Assembly: GCA_002256245.1 (NCBI GenBank)
Contig: NKIU01000001.1
Span: 124,001-188,000 of the forward strand
DNA: 64,000 nucleotides
Direction of reading: 5' to 3'
From: Pseudorhodobacter sp. PARRP1
GTDB lineage: Bacteria > Pseudomonadota > Alphaproteobacteria > Rhodobacterales > Rhodobacteraceae
The number at the start of each line of letters is the position of its first letter. The first letter of the stretch is position 1. Made by a program: the position numbers and the translations under genes. This document shows positions 1 to 8,877 of the stretch, one piece after another. Below the pieces are notes generated by a model. That model saw only the letters and a list, made by a program, of their open reading frames with translations, was not told the DNA's origin and made no database searches.

Positions 1-408
1 CAGCCCCACCGGAACCGCCCCCCGCACCCGCGCAGCCAACCGCGCCGCAATCGCCTCGGCACCCTCGTTGTTAAAGCCAAACCGGTTGATCGCCGCGCGG
101 TCTTCCGTCAGCCGGAACAACCGCGGCTGCGGATTGCCCGGCTGCGGTCGCGGTGTCGCCGCCCCCACTTCGACAAAGCCAAACCCCGCGCGCGACAACG
201 GCCCGACGACGTTCGCATTCTTGTCAAAACCCGCCGCCAACCCCACCGGATTGGGCAACTCCAACCCCGCCACGGTCGTGCGCAACCGATCCGACGTCAC
301 CACCCCCGGCAGCGGCACCAGCCCCGCCGCCAGCGCCTTGATCGACAACCCATGCGCGCGCTCGGGGTCAAACCGATGCAGAACCGCCAGCCCCAACGCC
401 TCGATCAA
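1..408 (-). CDS. pyrD: Dihydroorotate dehydrogenase (quinone), 5' part only
   Basis: Class 2 dihydroorotate dehydrogenase, the flavin enzyme that oxidises dihydroorotate to orotate in pyrimidine synthesis and passes electrons to membrane quinone. Only the first 136 codons are in the window; the gene runs off the left edge. Translation of the minus strand shows the class 2 signatures GLAAGFDKN near residue 58 and NRFGFNN further on. The reading frame begins with a TTG codon at 408 that overlaps the stop of the upstream DUF952 gene (TTGA overlap), so the two are translationally coupled. I see no ATG that would serve better, so the TTG start is likely but not proven. Identification is firm because of the motifs; the class 2 assignment is knowledge of the family. 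Confidence 0.9.
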   Translation of the reverse strand, partial: MIEALGLAVLHRFDPERAHGLSIKALAAGLVPLPGVVTSDRLRTTVAGLELPNPVGLAAGFDKNANVVGPLSRAGFGFVEVGAATPRPQPGNPQPRLFRLTEDRAAINRFGFNNEGAEAIAARLAARVRGAVPVGL

Positions 409-743
409 AACACGCCCTCCGGGAAAATATGGCCACTCCGCCCCAGCGGCAGGGATTTATCCCACACCACATCCGCCAAAACCAAATCGCGATACAAATG
501 CGGAAACAGCGCCCCCCCGCGAGAGGCTTCCCATTTCAGCGCCACGCCCAAACGGTCGGCATCACACGCCACCAGCACCAGATCGGACACATCGGCGAAA
601 TACTTCGCCGCCGTTTCCGCCAGTTGCAAAGCCCCCGAGAAATGCACAAAGCCATCCGCCAGATCAATCGGCGCCCCCGCCGTCTGACCCGCTTCACGAA
701 AAGCGTCCCATTCGACGCGCCGGAATATCTTGTAAATCAGCAT
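405..743 (-). CDS. DUF952 family protein
   Basis: A 112-residue soluble protein of the DUF952 family, whose biochemical role is not established. The N-terminus ([12 protein letters not shown]) followed by a HFSGALQ-type stretch and the late [13 protein letters not shown] segment match what I recall of the family. It starts at an ATG at 743 with a GAGG ribosome site about six bases upstream and overlaps pyrD by a few bases, an order common in Rhodobacteraceae. The pairing with pyrD suggests co-transcription rather than shared chemistry. There is no signal peptide or membrane segment. Confidence 0.8.
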   Translation of the reverse strand: MLIYKIFRRVEWDAFREAGQTAGAPIDLADGFVHFSGALQLAETAAKYFADVSDLVLVACDADRLGVALKWEASRGGALFPHLYRDLVLADVVWDKSLPLGRSGHIFPEGVF

Positions 744-888
744 GTCTGCCTCATGCCCTTCTGCGGGCTTTCGGTCAAGCCTGCGTCATCGGCATGTCAT
801 CGCCCAGTGCAAATCTGAAGCGATGCGGGCTTTGACAGACGCAAGCCCCGGTTGCACACTCAAACCGTCCTTAACTGTGGAGTTGACC

Positions 889-2397
889 ATGCCAGCCCAG
901 CGCCAGCTATACGCCGCCCTCCTGTCCGCAACCGCCCTGCTGCCCCTCGCAGCCCATGCGGACTCCGTGAAACTCACGCTTCTGGGTGTCGGCGATGTCT
1001 ATAACTTCACCGAGGAAGACGGGCGCGGCGGCTTTGCCCGCCTGAACGCCGTCGCCCGCGCCGAACGCGCCGCCAACCCCAACACGCTCTATCTGTTTGA
1101 CGGCGATATGCTGTCACCCTCGCTGCTGTCGGGCTTCGACAAAGGCCAGAATACCATTGATCTGACCAACATCGTGCCCTTCGACCTCGCCGTCCCCGGC
1201 AACCACGAGTTTGATTTCGGCCCCGCCAACTTCCTTGAAAAGGTCAAAGCCTCAAAATACCCATGGGCCGCGATCAACATCACCACCGCCGATGACAACC
1301 CGCTTGATGGCGTAGGCGGTGTCACGGTCAAAGAGATTGCCGGGCTGAAAGTGGCCCTGATCCCGGTGGCGCAAGACACCTCGCCCTCGGTCGCCTCAAC
1401 CGGCGATCTGAAATTTCAGCCCACCGTCGCCACCGCGATCAAAGCCGCCAAAGCCGCGCGCGAAGACGGTGCCGATATCGTGGTGGGTGTGGTGCAAACC
1501 GATATGGACAACGACCGCAAACTGCTGAAATCGCACGCGTTTGATGTGATCCTGTCGGGCGACGACCACTCCTACGCCACCGCTTACGACGGCATCACCG
1601 CCTATGTTGAAACCTCGATCGACGGCCAGTTCCTCTCGCCCGTTGATCTGAATATCACGGTGGGCGAGAAAGACGGCAAGCGCACCATCGCCTGGACCCC
1701 GGCCTTCCGTTTCATCGACACCGCCGACGTCACCCCCGATCCTGAAACCCAAGCCATGGTCGATAAACTCTCCGCAGGCTTGGACGCGACCCTGAATGTC
1801 GAGATTGGCACCACCGAAACCCCGCTCGATTCACGCCGCAACGTGGTGCGGGCCGAGGAATCGGCGATGGGCAACCTGATCGCCGATGCAATGCGCGACG
1901 CCACCGGCGCGGATGTGGCAATCATGAACGGAGGCGGCATCCGCGCCGACCGCACCTATGACGCAGGCACCAAACTGACCCGCCGCGATATCCTTACTGA
2001 GTTGCCGTTCGGCAATGTCACCGTGCTGACCGAAATCCCCGGCAGCCAACTGCTGGGCGCTTTGGAAAACGGCGTCTCCCAGGTTGAAAAGGGCGCGGGT
2101 CGCTTTGCGCAAGTCTCGGGCGTGACCTTTGCCTATGATGCCAGCGCCGAACCGGGGGCCCGTGTGTCCGAGGTGATGGTGGGCGGCCAACCGCTGAACC
2201 CCGACGCGCTTTATAAGGTGGCGGTGAACGATTACATCCTTGGCGGCGGCGACGGCTATGACGCTTTGGGCGGCGGGCGTCTGATCACCGACACCGGCGC
2301 GGGCAATCTGGTGGCCACCGATGTGATGACCTATGTCGAAAAATCCAAGACAGTGAGTGCCAAGGTCGAGGGCCGCATCAAAAAGCTGGGCCAGTAA
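889..2397 (+). CDS. Periplasmic 5'-nucleotidase / bifunctional metallophosphatase (UshA-like)
   Basis: Secreted metallophosphoesterase of the 5'-nucleotidase family, expected to release phosphate from nucleotides in the periplasm. The protein has 502 residues. The open frame extends upstream to 742, but the ATG at 889 has a GGAG site six bases before it and gives a clean signal peptide ending in AAHA, so I chose it. The N-terminal metallophosphatase domain shows GDMLSPS and the metal motif GNHEFDFG. The C-terminal nucleotidase domain shows NGGGIRAD and the substrate-site stretch YILGGGDGY. It is a single gene on the plus strand, followed 34 bases later by repeat A. The exact substrate (5'-nucleotides, 2',3'-cyclic nucleotides or UDP-sugars) cannot be told from sequence alone. 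Confidence 0.9.
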   Translation: MPAQRQLYAALLSATALLPLAAHADSVKLTLLGVGDVYNFTEEDGRGGFARLNAVARAERAANPNTLYLFDGDMLSPSLLSGFDKGQNTIDLTNIVPFDLAVPGNHEFDFGPANFLEKVKASKYPWAAINITTADDNPLDGVGGVTVKEIAGLKVALIPVAQDTSPSVASTGDLKFQPTVATAIKAAKAAREDGADIVVGVVQTDMDNDRKLLKSHAFDVILSGDDHSYATAYDGITAYVETSIDGQFLSPVDLNITVGEKDGKRTIAWTPAFRFIDTADVTPDPETQAMVDKLSAGLDATLNVEIGTTETPLDSRRNVVRAEESAMGNLIADAMRDATGADVAIMNGGGIRADRTYDAGTKLTRRDILTELPFGNVTVLTEIPGSQLLGALENGVSQVEKGAGRFAQVSGVTFAYDASAEPGARVSEVMVGGQPLNPDALYKVAVNDYILGGGDGYDALGGGRLITDTGAGNLVATDVMTYVEKSKTVSAKVEGRIKKLGQ

Positions 2398-2431
2398 CCA
2401 TCTAGGTCAGATCGACATTCATTTTGAATGC

Positions 2432-2620
2432 TCTGGCGAAGGCCATCGCCTTCGCCACGCGATACAAGTGGCCCTGAAACCGCCGGGCCTCAAAGGCCCG
2501 GCCAGCGCCCGACCCAGCCTTGGCGGGCGCTGGCCTCAGTGGGTTTCTCGGTCAACCGACTACAGCGTGAAACCGCACACGCGGGCGGGGAAACGCAATG
2601 CGTTTCCTGTTTCCGCCCGG
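2432..2620. repeat. Dispersed multi-hairpin repeat A, copy 1
   Basis: First of three copies of a roughly 190-211 bp element (others at 33795-34006 and, inverted, 53361-53571). In order it holds hairpin 1 (GGCGAAGGC-CATC-GCCTTCGCC, 2435-2456), hairpin 2 (GCCGGGCCT-CAA-AGGCCCGGC), a GC-rich hairpin 3 shortened in this copy, a less conserved spacer, and hairpin 4 (GGAAACGC-AAT-GCGTTTCC) nested in a CGGGCGG/CCGCCCG stem. It begins 34 bases after the nucleotidase stop. The rest of this gene-free stretch (2621-2790) holds a small ATCACG-AAAG-CGTGAT hairpin at about 2687-2702 and presumably the fasciclin gene promoter. Confidence 0.85.
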
Positions 2621-2790
2621 ACCAAGGCTCGCCCCAGCCCGCGGAATTACCGGCTGCAGGCCAGCAACCAGCAAGACCCTCGAACCATCACGAAAGCGTG
2701 ATCACGCATTGCGGCTGAAACTTCCCCCTCAGCCGCCCCGTTTTCCCTGCATACGGCGCGGAATAAACCGGCCGATGAAAGGGAGTCGCC

Positions 2791-3333
2791 ATGAAAACCT
2801 CTGCTCTTGTGCTTGCCTTCGCGTTGATCTCTGCCCCCGCCTTTGCCGAAAACCCGATGGTCGGCGGCGCTGCGATGTATGAAACCAAGAACATCGTCGA
2901 AAACGCCGTGAACTCGAAAGACCACACCACCCTCGTCGCCGCTGTCAAAGCCGCCGGTCTGGTGGATGCGCTGCAAGGTGCCGGTCCGTTCACCGTGTTC
3001 GCCCCCGTCAATGACGCCTTCGCAGCCCTGCCCGCAGGCACGGTCGAGACGCTGCTGAAGCCCGAAAACAAAGCCATGCTGACGAAAATCCTGACCGCGC
3101 ATGTGGTGGCTGGCAAATTCACCACCGCCCAGATGGCCAAGAAAGCCAAAGCCTCGAAAGACGGCTATTTCAACATGACCACCCTGTCGGGCGATCATCT
3201 CTCGGCCAAGATGAAGGGCGGCAGCCTCTATATCTACGACGAATCCGGCAAAGCGGCGAAAGTCACCATCTCGGATGTCGAACAATCCAACGGCGTTATT
3301 CAAGTCGTGAACAAGGTTTTGCTGCCGAAGTGA
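2791..3333 (+). CDS. Secreted fasciclin (FAS1) domain protein
   Basis: A 180-residue exported protein with one fasciclin/beta-Ig-H3 domain, a fold linked to cell adhesion and surface interactions. The signal peptide is MKTSALVLAFALISAPAFA, with cleavage after AFA. The FAS1 H1 box reads GPFTVFAPVNDAFAALPAGT near residue 66, and an H2-like box with the HVVAGKF and VIQVVNKVLLP segments closes the domain. The start has a strong AGGGAG site and a standalone plus-strand position, followed by a rho-independent terminator. The precise partner or role is unknown for bacterial members of this family. Confidence 0.88.
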   Translation: MKTSALVLAFALISAPAFAENPMVGGAAMYETKNIVENAVNSKDHTTLVAAVKAAGLVDALQGAGPFTVFAPVNDAFAALPAGTVETLLKPENKAMLTKILTAHVVAGKFTTAQMAKKAKASKDGYFNMTTLSGDHLSAKMKGGSLYIYDESGKAAKVTISDVEQSNGVIQVVNKVLLPK

Positions 3334-3396
3334 GTAACCAGTTCCAAGTAACCAGTGCCAATTCAGCGTGGCTCTCCTCCCCGCGCTGATCTCAGC

Positions 3397-3432
3397 GGCG
3401 CGGTCTGCCTTCTCGCAGATCGCGCCTTTTTT
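3397..3432 (+). terminator. Rho-independent terminator after the fasciclin gene
   Basis: A 12-bp stem (GGCGCGGTCTGC paired with GCAGATCGCGCC, one G-T pair) with a six-base loop is followed by six T residues. It ends the plus-strand fasciclin transcript. I see nothing else in the 3334-3649 gap beyond this hairpin. Confidence 0.85.
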
Positions 3433-3649
3433 CATACCATCGCAACAGCGCACACAGCTTGCACCTGATATTTTCACATTGGCACAAATACTCCCGCCGG
3501 AGGCTCCGCCGCACATGCCAGCCCCGGCCCCAGCCATCGCGCAATCCCCCGATGCAGCCCGCCCACCGAGACAAGCGGCGGCACGCCGCGCAGACGAGCC
3601 AAAAGCAATGCGGCCCCGGGCCGCGCTATTTGAAAAGCCTTGTCAGCGC

Positions 3650-4102
3650 TCAGGCGCGTTTCAGGCGGATCACCACATCAACCCGGCTCACCGCCATGCC
3701 CTCGGGCGCGTCGGGCAGGCCCGCGATCACCAATTCCTCGGCCGGGGCATCGGTCAACTGATGGCTGTCTTCCCAATAGAAATGCGGATGATCGTCCAGC
3801 CGCGTGTCAAAATAGCTGCGCGCGCCGTCAACCACGACCTCGTTCAGCAAGCCCGCCTCACAAAACGCCCGCAGCGTGTTATAGACCGTCGCAAGGCTCA
3901 CCTTCGCCCCCGCAGCCCCCACGGCCGCATAAAGGCTTTCCGCCGTCACATGCCGGTCCATCCCGTCGCCCACCAGCAAACCGGCCAAAGCCAGCCGCTG
4001 CCGCGTCGGGCGCAACCCGCCCCGAGCAAGCCAAACCGTGCTGCGCTGTTGTTCGCCCAAAGCCATCGCCATTTTCCAAGCCGGGCCGCAGCCCAATTTC
4101 AT
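3650..4102 (-). CDS. irr: Fur-family iron response regulator Irr
   Basis: Winged-helix transcription factor of the Fur superfamily, Irr branch, which in alphaproteobacteria controls haem and iron genes. The 150-residue frame shows the DNA-binding part [15 protein letters not shown] and [14 protein letters not shown], then the Irr-type metal/haem region [18 protein letters not shown]. The usual three-histidine run is HPH here, and I see no Cys-Pro haem regulatory motif; the N-terminal GCGPAW only resembles one. The start is uncertain. The ATG at 4102 has a GGGG-type site, but a good sigma70 promoter lies so close upstream that the mRNA would be almost leaderless. ATGs at 4072 and 4066 are alternatives. 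It is divergent from fabA, a conserved arrangement in this order of bacteria. Confidence 0.9.
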   Translation of the reverse strand: MKLGCGPAWKMAMALGEQQRSTVWLARGGLRPTRQRLALAGLLVGDGMDRHVTAESLYAAVGAAGAKVSLATVYNTLRAFCEAGLLNEVVVDGARSYFDTRLDDHPHFYWEDSHQLTDAPAEELVIAGLPDAPEGMAVSRVDVVIRLKRA

Positions 4103-4113
4103 CCCCGCCCCCT

Positions 4114-4142
4114 ATATAATGTGCAATAGCGATGCTTTTCAA
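4114..4142 (-). promoter_or_regulatory. Predicted sigma70-type promoter of irr
   Basis: On the minus strand TTGAAA (4142-4137) and TTATAT (4119-4114) are separated by exactly 17 bases. Transcription would start near 4107, only a few bases before the first possible ATG of irr. This is a motif reading only. Confidence 0.5.
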
Positions 4143-4262
4143 ACGAAAACCCCAAACTCCCCGCCCCAGCGCCTCTGCCCCACACTTGTTCGCCTCTGCG
4201 CCGGGTGTTACATGGGGAAAACGGCCAATCACACGGCAAACCACTGGGGGGATTTCGAGGGC

Positions 4263-4772
4263 ATGAGCAGTTTTCCAACTTCGTTCACCAAGGACGATCT
4301 GCTGAAATGCGCGCGCGGAGAGCTGTTCGGCCCCGGCAACGCACAACTGCCCGCCCCGCCGATGCTGATGATGGACCGCATCACCGACATTTCCGGTGAT
4401 GGCGGCGCACATGGCAAAGGCCATGTCGTGGCTGAATTCGACATCACGCCCGATCTGTGGTTCTTCGACTGCCACTTCCCCGGCAACCCGATCATGCCCG
4501 GCTGCCTTGGCCTTGACGGGTTGTGGCAACTCACCGGCTTCAACCTCGGCTGGCGCGGCTGGCAGGGGCGCGGCTACGCGCTTGGCGTCGGCGAAGTCAA
4601 GCTGACCGGCATGGTCCGCCCTGACCGCAAGCGCCTGACCTACTATGTTGATTTCACCAAGGCCATCCAAACCCGCCGCCTGACCATGGGCGTGGCGGAC
4701 GGCCGTGTCGAGGCTGATGGCGAAACCATCTACCTTGTCAAAGATATGAAAGTGGCCTTGTCGGAGACCTGA
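4263..4772 (+). CDS. fabA: 3-hydroxydecanoyl-ACP dehydratase / isomerase FabA
   Basis: Dehydratase and trans-2/cis-3 isomerase that introduces the double bond in unsaturated fatty acid synthesis; a cytoplasmic homodimer. The protein has 169 residues, as usual. Catalytic His71 sits in [16 protein letters not shown], with Asp85 in the same motif, matching His70/Asp84 of E. coli. The open frame extends upstream, but the ATG at 4263 follows a GAGGGC site and gives the standard N-terminus. It is the first gene of fabA-fabB-fabI on the plus strand, divergent from irr, which suggests that membrane-lipid unsaturation and iron control share this intergenic region. Regulation by Irr is not shown by the sequence. 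Confidence 0.96.
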   Translation: MSSFPTSFTKDDLLKCARGELFGPGNAQLPAPPMLMMDRITDISGDGGAHGKGHVVAEFDITPDLWFFDCHFPGNPIMPGCLGLDGLWQLTGFNLGWRGWQGRGYALGVGEVKLTGMVRPDRKRLTYYVDFTKAIQTRRLTMGVADGRVEADGETIYLVKDMKVALSET

Positions 4773-4837
4773 TCCGACAAGACCTAGCGCGTCGGGCCAT
4801 TGCCCCGACAAGCCCACTGCACAAAAGGAGACAGCCC

Positions 4838-6067
4838 ATGCGTCGCGTCGTCATCACCGGGATCGGCATCATTTCCTCCATCGGCAACAACGCCACCGAG
4901 GTCGAAGCCTCCTTGCGCGCAGGCAAATCGGGCATCGTCTTTGCCCCGGAATACGCCGAACACGGCTTCCGCAGCCAGGTCCACGGCATGCCGCAGATCA
5001 ACCTGGCCGACCATATCGACAAGCGCGACCTGCGCTTCATGGGGCCGGGGGCGTCCTACAACTTCCTTGCCATGCAGCAGGCAATTGCCGATTCCGGGCT
5101 CGAGGAAAAAGACGTCTCGAACGAACGCTCTGGCCTGATCATGGGCTCGGGTGGGCCGTCCACGTCAAACTTCTTCCTCGCCTTTGACGCCGTGATCAAC
5201 AAGGGCGCGCCGAAGAAAATGGGGCCGTTCATGGTCACCCGCTGCATGTCCTCCACCAACTCGGCCTGCCTCGCGACCCCGTTCAAGATCAAGGGCGTGA
5301 ACTATTCGATCACCTCGGCCTGCTCGACCAGCGCCCATTGCATCGGCAACGGTGTCGAACTGATCCAGATGGGCAAGCAAGACGTGGTGTTCGCAGGCGG
5401 CGGCGAAGAACTTGACTGGACGCTGTCGTGCCTGTTCGACGCCATGGGCGCGATGTCCTCGAAATACAATGACACCCCTGAGACCGCCTCGCGCACCTAC
5501 GATGCCACCCGTGACGGCTTTGTGATCGCAGGCGGCGGCGGTGTGGTCGTGCTGGAAGAACTCAGCCACGCCCTCGCGCGCGGCGCGAAAATCTACGGCG
5601 AAGTCACCGGCTACGGCGCCACATCCGACGGCTACGACATGGTCGCGCCTTCGGGCGAAGGCGGCGAGCGGTCGATGAAACTCGCCATCGCCACCCTGCC
5701 CGAAGGCCGCAGCGTCGATTACATCAACTCCCACGGCACCTCGACCGTGGTGGGTGACGTCACTGAGATGGAAGCCATCCGCCGCGTCTGGGGCAAAGGC
5801 CACACCCCGCCCGTCGCCTCGACCAAATCCCTCACCGGCCACTCGCTGGGTGCCACCGGCGTCCACGAAGCCATCTACAGCCTGTTGATGATGAACGGTG
5901 ATTTCATCGCCGCTTCCGCCAACATCACCACCCTCGACCCGGCGCTCGATCCGTCCGAAATCGTCACCACCCTGCGCGAGGGCGTCAAACTCGATTCGGT
6001 CCTGTCGAACTCGTTCGGCTTCGGCGGCACCAACGCCACCCTTCTGATGAGCAAGTATCTGGCCTAA
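4838..6067 (+). CDS. fabB: Beta-ketoacyl-ACP synthase I FabB
   Basis: Condensing enzyme that elongates acyl-ACP with malonyl-ACP and is needed downstream of FabA to elongate cis-unsaturated chains. The 409 residues include the thiolase-fold active site Cys162 (TSACSTS), His299 (NSHGTST) and His335 with Lys330 ([14 protein letters not shown]). The start is supported by a strong AAAAGGAG site. It follows fabA by 65 bases and precedes fabI by 26, so this is one operon. The FabA/FabB pair points to the anaerobic-type unsaturated fatty acid route. Confidence 0.96.
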   Translation: MRRVVITGIGIISSIGNNATEVEASLRAGKSGIVFAPEYAEHGFRSQVHGMPQINLADHIDKRDLRFMGPGASYNFLAMQQAIADSGLEEKDVSNERSGLIMGSGGPSTSNFFLAFDAVINKGAPKKMGPFMVTRCMSSTNSACLATPFKIKGVNYSITSACSTSAHCIGNGVELIQMGKQDVVFAGGGEELDWTLSCLFDAMGAMSSKYNDTPETASRTYDATRDGFVIAGGGGVVVLEELSHALARGAKIYGEVTGYGATSDGYDMVAPSGEGGERSMKLAIATLPEGRSVDYINSHGTSTVVGDVTEMEAIRRVWGKGHTPPVASTKSLTGHSLGATGVHEAIYSLLMMNGDFIAASANITTLDPALDPSEIVTTLREGVKLDSVLSNSFGFGGTNATLLMSKYLA

Positions 6068-6093
6068 TCCGCCACTAAAACGGGAGTGCCAGT

Positions 6094-6882
6094 ATGGCTG
6101 ATCTGATGAAGGGCAAGCGCGGGCTTGTCATGGGCGTGGCGAATGAACGCTCCATCGCCTGGGGCATCGCCAAGGCCTTGGCCGAGGAAGGCGCAGAGCT
6201 GGCATTTTCCTACCAGGGCGATGCGTTCGGTAAACGCCTCGCGCCCCTCGCGGCGACGGTGGGCAGCGAAGTGATGGTAGATGTCGATGTGACAGATGAC
6301 GCCAGCCTCGATGCCTGCTTTGCCACGCTGAAAGACAAATGGGGCACGATGGATTTCCTGATCCATGCCATCGCCTTCTCGGATAAGAACGAGTTGACGG
6401 GGCGTTTCATCAACACCAGCCGCGAGAATTTCAAGAACTCGATGTGCATTTCCTGCTACAGCTTCATCGACGTGGCAGGCCGCGCGGCTGATCTGATGCC
6501 GAACGGTGGCAGCCTGATCACGCTGACCTATGGCGGCTCTAACCGCGTGACGCCGAATTACAACGTGATGGGTGTGGCCAAAGCCGCGCTCGAATCCGCC
6601 ACCCGTTACCTTGCCAACGACCTTGGCCCGCAGCAAATCCGCGTCAACGCGATCAGCCCCGGCCCGATGAAAACCCTTGCAGGGGCCGCCATCGGCGGCG
6701 CGCGCGCCACCTTCCGCCACACCGAGGCCAACGCGCCGATGCGCACCAACGCCACGCTGGAAGCCATCGGCGGCACCGCCGTTTACCTGTGTTCCGACTA
6801 CGGCGCTTGCACCTCGGGCGAGATCATCCACGTCGATAGCGGCTATCACGTGCTGGGGATGCCACAGCAGGAAAACCTGTAA
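6094..6882 (+). CDS. fabI: Enoyl-ACP reductase (NADH) FabI
   Basis: Short-chain dehydrogenase-type reductase that completes each fatty acid elongation cycle; target of triclosan-type inhibitors. The 262 residues start with the nucleotide-binding stretch GLVMGVANERSIAWGIA. The catalytic residues Tyr146, Tyr156 and Lys163 fall in TYGGSN and YNVMGVAK, at the same numbers as E. coli FabI. Ribosome site CGGGAG. Third gene of the fab operon; the M50 gene starts only seven bases after its stop. Confidence 0.96.
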   Translation: MADLMKGKRGLVMGVANERSIAWGIAKALAEEGAELAFSYQGDAFGKRLAPLAATVGSEVMVDVDVTDDASLDACFATLKDKWGTMDFLIHAIAFSDKNELTGRFINTSRENFKNSMCISCYSFIDVAGRAADLMPNGGSLITLTYGGSNRVTPNYNVMGVAKAALESATRYLANDLGPQQIRVNAISPGPMKTLAGAAIGGARATFRHTEANAPMRTNATLEAIGGTAVYLCSDYGACTSGEIIHVDSGYHVLGMPQQENL

Positions 6883-6888
6883 CCTCAG

Positions 6889-7668
6889 GTGCTTACGCTC
6901 ATCCTCTCGCTAATTCTGATCGCAGGCACCGCCGTCGCTCTTCGCGGTGGCTTTTCCGATGTCGGTTGGAACCGCATCGGCTTTGATGTCAACGCTTTGG
7001 GCATGTCGGCTGCGGCCATTGGCGCGGCAATGTGGTTTTTCGGCTGGCAGTACGGCCTCGCCTTCATCATTGCCATCATAATGCACGAGATCGGCCACGT
7101 CGCAGCCTTCCGCGTCTGCGGCCACAAGGATGCGCAGTTCCGCCTGATCCCGCTGTTCGGCGGCGTGGCCGTGTCGCGCAGCCTGCCCGCTGCCCACGAC
7201 CGCGATCTGTTCATCAGCCTGATGGGCCCCGCGATCTGTCTGGGGCCCATGGCCTTGTGCTTTGCCGTGGCCGATCTGATCTTTCTGCAAGCCCCTGCTG
7301 TGGCAAGTTTCCTTTATATCCAAGGCCTTGTGCTGGGCGGGTTGAACCTGTTCAACCTGCTGCCGTTCTGGCCGTTGGACGGCGGCAAGATCGTGCGTCT
7401 GCTGACCTATACGTTCTTTCCCAAAGCAACCCGCGCCGTATCAATCCTGATGTCTGCCTCGGCAGCCGCACTTTGCGTGGCGACTGGCTCTTACATCCTG
7501 CTGTTTTTCGTGCTGCTTGGCTGGCAGGGCCTGATCCAATCCGAACAACTGATCGAAATCCAACGCCCGATGCGCAAAAGCACCGCTTGGCTGGCACTGG
7601 CCGCCTATCTCTCTACCGCAGGTGCACTTTACCTTGGTGCCGCGCAATTCGTGCAAAGCTTGTTCTAG
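6889..7668 (+). CDS. M50-family (site-2-protease-like) membrane protein
   Basis: Polytopic membrane protein with the zinc metalloprotease motif HEIGH (near residue 66, inside a hydrophobic helix) and the second M50 signature NLLPFWPLDGG near residue 157. These are the hallmarks of intramembrane S2P proteases. The 259-residue protein has about six hydrophobic segments and no visible PDZ or CBS domain. The start codon is GTG at 6889, six bases after the fabI stop, with a weak ribosome site, so translation probably depends on coupling to fabI. The substrate is unknown. Its place at the end of the fab operon suggests a link to membrane state, which is inference. Both metal ligands and the DG motif are intact, so it is likely active. 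Confidence 0.82.
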   Translation: MLTLILSLILIAGTAVALRGGFSDVGWNRIGFDVNALGMSAAAIGAAMWFFGWQYGLAFIIAIIMHEIGHVAAFRVCGHKDAQFRLIPLFGGVAVSRSLPAAHDRDLFISLMGPAICLGPMALCFAVADLIFLQAPAVASFLYIQGLVLGGLNLFNLLPFWPLDGGKIVRLLTYTFFPKATRAVSILMSASAAALCVATGSYILLFFVLLGWQGLIQSEQLIEIQRPMRKSTAWLALAAYLSTAGALYLGAAQFVQSLF

Positions 7669-7749
7669 CGGTCGCGCAACCGGATTTTTGCAGAAAAAAT
7701 CCGTGACAATTTCTGTGCCAGAAATTGCCCACCCCGCCGGAGTGACCGC
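7668..7749. repeat. Hairpin cluster E2 downstream of the M50 gene
   Basis: Outer arms GCGGTC (7668-7673) and GACCGC (7744-7749) enclose two strong hairpins: CGGATTTTT/AAAAATCCG (7681-7703) and CAATTTCTG-TGC-CAGAAATTG (7707-7727, 9 bp with a 3-base loop). It may end the fab operon transcript, but there is no T-run. It resembles the cluster at 44728-44812 in style and in its GATTT/AAATC stems. Confidence 0.6.
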
Positions 7750-7808
7750 GCTGCAATCGTTAAGTTTTCCTTACCGAGGCACGCCAAGCATCTGAAATCA
7801 AGCCAAAT

Positions 7809-7831
7809 AAAAAAGGTCCCGAGTTGGGACC
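7809..7831 (-). terminator. Rho-independent terminator of tRNA-Gly
   Basis: On the minus strand GGTCCC-AACTC-GGGACC is followed by six T residues, directly downstream of the tRNA. The same 23 bases occur again at 38539-38561 with no obvious gene. Confidence 0.85.
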
Positions 7832-7845
7832 TTCACATGCAATCT

Positions 7846-7919
7846 TGGAGCGGGCGGCGGGAATCGAACCCGCGTCTTTAGCTTGGAAGGCTAAGGTCTT
7901 ACCATTACACAACGCCCGC
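7846..7919 (-). tRNA. tRNA-Gly (anticodon UCC)
   Basis: The minus strand folds into a complete 74-nt cloverleaf: acceptor GCGGGCG paired with CGCCCGC, D-loop with AATGGTA, anticodon loop CTTCCAA giving TCC, and T-loop GGTTCGATTCC. The CCA end is encoded in the DNA. A terminator follows directly. Confidence 0.97.
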
Positions 7920-7953
7920 GCTGCCTGCCTTCTAGCACCGCTGCAAGGCAGGC

Positions 7954-8877
7954 TCAACACCCGTTTAGAACGGCGCGGCCCATTGCATCGCCGCTGATCC
8001 AAGCCGCCTCAACCCGCGGGCCAAGGCACCAGTCGCCGCCAACGAACAGCGCGCCGTCTTGGTCCAGAAATGCCAGGCCCAACGCCGATGTCACCCGCGC
8101 AAACCGCCAGCGATGCGCGCTGGCATGGCTGATCTGCCCGCGCACAAGGCCCAACCTGTCGCACAACAGCGGCAGCATCCGCGCCACGATTGCGGCCATG
8201 TCATTTTCCAGATGCGCCACACTGAACGCGGGCGAGGCCTGAGCAACCCACGTGGTCTGTCCGTCGGGCCGCCCCGGCTTGCTGCTGTCCGCCGCAATCC
8301 ACGCCAGCGCGGCATCAGGGTCGCTTTCCGCGTGAAACGCTGCCGGGGCGTGGCTTGCGGCCATCAGGGTCAGGCAGGGTGCCATCGCGACACCCTGAAG
8401 TCGTGCCACCAGCGGATGATCCGCGCCCAGCAGACCCGCCACCTGCGGCGCGGGCACGGTCAGGGTCACGCGATCAAACGTCTCGGCCCAGCCATCGCCC
8501 GCCACCAACCATTGCCCCGCGGCCTTGCGCACCGAGGTCACTTGCACCTGCTGGCGCACCTCAAGCCCCAAAGCCAAGCCGCGAGCCAAGGCCGACATGC
8601 CCGGCACGCCGACCCAATGCGCAGCACCCGCGTCCGTCTGCCACAAGCCCACCGCCGCCGTCGCCTGCAAATCCCGCAGCACCGCCGCAAAACCCGCATC
8701 GCGTGCGGTCACATATTGCGCACCGTGGTCAAATTGCAGACCATCAATCCGGCGCGTCGCCAGCCTGCCGCCAATGCCCCGCCCCTTGTCAAAGATCACC
8801 GGAGCAAGCCCCGCAGCCGCCAGCCTGCGCGCACAGGCAAGGCCCGCCATCCCCGCCCCGATCACCGCCACCCGCAT
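7954..8877 (-). CDS. Renalase-like NAD(P)/FAD-dependent oxidoreductase
   Basis: A 307-residue flavoprotein with an N-terminal dinucleotide-binding motif VAVIGAGMAGLACARRL, an acidic residue ending the second strand (FDKGRGIGGRLATRR), and the FDHGAQY motif typical of the renalase/amine-oxidase branch. The C-terminus LFVGGDWCLGPRVEAAWISG is the usual second FAD-contact region. The substrate is unknown. The start is at the ATG at 8877, whose first base is the last base of the upstream stop codon (TGATG); a GTG one codon earlier is possible. Last gene of a three-gene minus-strand run behind the photolyase-like and ABC1-kinase genes. Confidence 0.82.
   Translation of the reverse strand: MRVAVIGAGMAGLACARRLAAAGLAPVIFDKGRGIGGRLATRRIDGLQFDHGAQYVTARDAGFAAVLRDLQATAAVGLWQTDAGAAHWVGVPGMSALARGLALGLEVRQQVQVTSVRKAAGQWLVAGDGWAETFDRVTLTVPAPQVAGLLGADHPLVARLQGVAMAPCLTLMAASHAPAAFHAESDPDAALAWIAADSSKPGRPDGQTTWVAQASPAFSVAHLENDMAAIVARMLPLLCDRLGLVRGQISHASAHRWRFARVTSALGLAFLDQDGALFVGGDWCLGPRVEAAWISGDAMGRAVLNGC

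Noticed and set aside
68-835. Plus-strand open frame opposite pyrD and the DUF952 gene
   Set aside because: A Pro/Arg-rich shadow of two well supported minus-strand genes; long opposite-strand frames are expected at this GC content.
742-888. Earlier start of the 5'-nucleotidase at 742
   Set aside because: It would bury the signal peptide behind 49 residues; the ATG at 889 has the ribosome site and a proper signal.
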